The translations under genes were made by a program, and so were the position numbers. Positions 63,744 through 64,000 of a stretch of 64,000 nt of DNA are shown here, in pieces. How positions within the stretch are numbered: the stretch's first letter is position 1; the number at the start of each line of letters is the position of its first letter. The notes under the pieces were generated by a model. The model was given only the letters and a program-made list of their open reading frames with translations, did no database searches and was not told the origin of the DNA. Source of the DNA: an uncultured Muribaculaceae bacterium. Lineage in GTDB: Bacteria > Bacteroidota > Bacteroidia > Bacteroidales > Muribaculaceae. The DNA is taken from contig CAJTOZ010000004.1 in NCBI GenBank assembly GCA_910578095.1, positions 56,952-120,951 of the forward strand. Reading direction: 5' to 3'.

Positions 63744-64000
63744 GGATATCTTAAGAACAATCTTAGCCGCGATTTGGGTCAAAGGGATGCAACTTTCCCA
63801 CAAAAAATGTATTGAAGCGCTAATCCGCGCGTTGCTGTGCACACTGTCAGTAAACCTTGCAAGGTTGGCGCGTGCCGCCTTTCCGGAAACCAAAACCCAG
63901 TCAACGGTTAGACGGATCGAACGGCTTCTGGCGCTGAATATATTCCACACCGGAGTAGTGGGACGAAGTATAGTTTCTAATTTACCGGCTCAGAAAAGAT
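63742..64000 (+). CDS. IS4-family transposase, N-terminal part (cut by window edge)
   Basis: 86 codons visible from ATG 63742, with no stop before the window ends. It begins MDILRTILAAIWVKGMQLSH and includes SVNLARLARAAFP and STVRRIERLLALNIF, a pattern of IS4-family transposases before the DDE core (the core is outside). It moves its own element by cut and paste. A hairpin over the start codon probably limits expression from outside promoters. Confidence 0.75.
   Translation, partial: MDILRTILAAIWVKGMQLSHKKCIEALIRALLCTLSVNLARLARAAFPETKTQSTVRRIERLLALNIFHTGVVGRSIVSNLPAQKR

Larger units (their letters stand above)
63567..64000. mobile_element. IS4-like element, left part (runs off the window)
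   Basis: Sequence downstream of the truncated repeat contains a transposase frame from 63742 and a long hairpin ahead of it. The exact left end was not determined; 63567 is where similarity to the palindromic repeat ends. No right end or target duplication is visible here. Confidence 0.6.

Overview
The window is a 64 kb piece of a high-GC Bacteroidales chromosome, most likely from the Muribaculaceae (family placement is inference). Support comes from many Bacteroidota-type promoter boxes (TAnnTTTG, sometimes with TTG or TTTG about 20 bp upstream), two TonB-dependent receptors, a fused LpxC-FabZ, a fused DAHP synthase-chorismate mutase, DPP-type S9 peptidases, a DUF4492-cydAB cluster and many lipoproteins. 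Most of it is ordinary core genome. No CRISPR array, prophage, restriction system or large island was seen.

Layout. 1-4.1 kb (minus): U32 peptidase (cut by the window edge), PHP phosphatase, CstA carrier and a TPR/PD40 protein. 4.2-8.3 kb (plus): GH2 glycosidase and acyl-CoA ligase. 8.4-12.4 kb (minus): ackA, pta, rplS and a lipoprotein, with an unlisted 51-residue membrane protein on the plus strand. 12.5-16.4 kb: a TonB receptor divergent from an ECF sigma, membrane protein and Spy/CpxP-like trio. Then come tRNA-Leu, a repeat-rich secreted protein, pyrE with two small genes, a MITE-like palindromic element (19.24-19.40 kb), malic enzyme and a His-rich lipoprotein. 21.4-26.3 kb (minus): a TonB receptor and surface lipoprotein operon with a long leader.

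26.6-48.9 kb is mostly plus strand: a carboxypeptidase-regulatory-like protein, lepA, nhaA, DUF4492-cydA-cydB, an IMPACT protein, an S9 peptidase, GDPD, then a tightly overlapping DPP IV-membrane protein-miaA-hypothetical run, a GH3 glycosidase, and tpiA followed by SPOR-folE-CaCA exchanger. 48.9-57.9 kb (minus) holds DoxX/DUF1599/DUF695 genes, RNase P RNA (rnpB), lpxD-lpxC/fabZ-lpxA, ribBA and an LptF/G permease: an envelope (lipid A and LPS transport) and cofactor block. 58-63.5 kb: a secreted protein, an ABC-F ATPase, an Lrp regulator with DAHP synthase-chorismate mutase, and a pRiA4b ORF-3-like protein. The window ends inside an IS4-like element that sits beside a truncated second copy of the MITE-like repeat.

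The most unusual signals are: (1) the two-copy palindromic element, whose second copy stops where IS-associated sequence begins; (2) a long hairpin covering the start codon of the IS transposase; (3) promoter boxes so close to start codons that two mRNAs should be leaderless; (4) an Lrp-DAHP synthase pair with a perfect palindrome between promoter and start; (5) an envelope-stress-like sigma module divergent from a TonB receptor; (6) rnpB lying 33 nt after lpxA with no visible promoter of its own. No clearly new defence or mobile system is evident.
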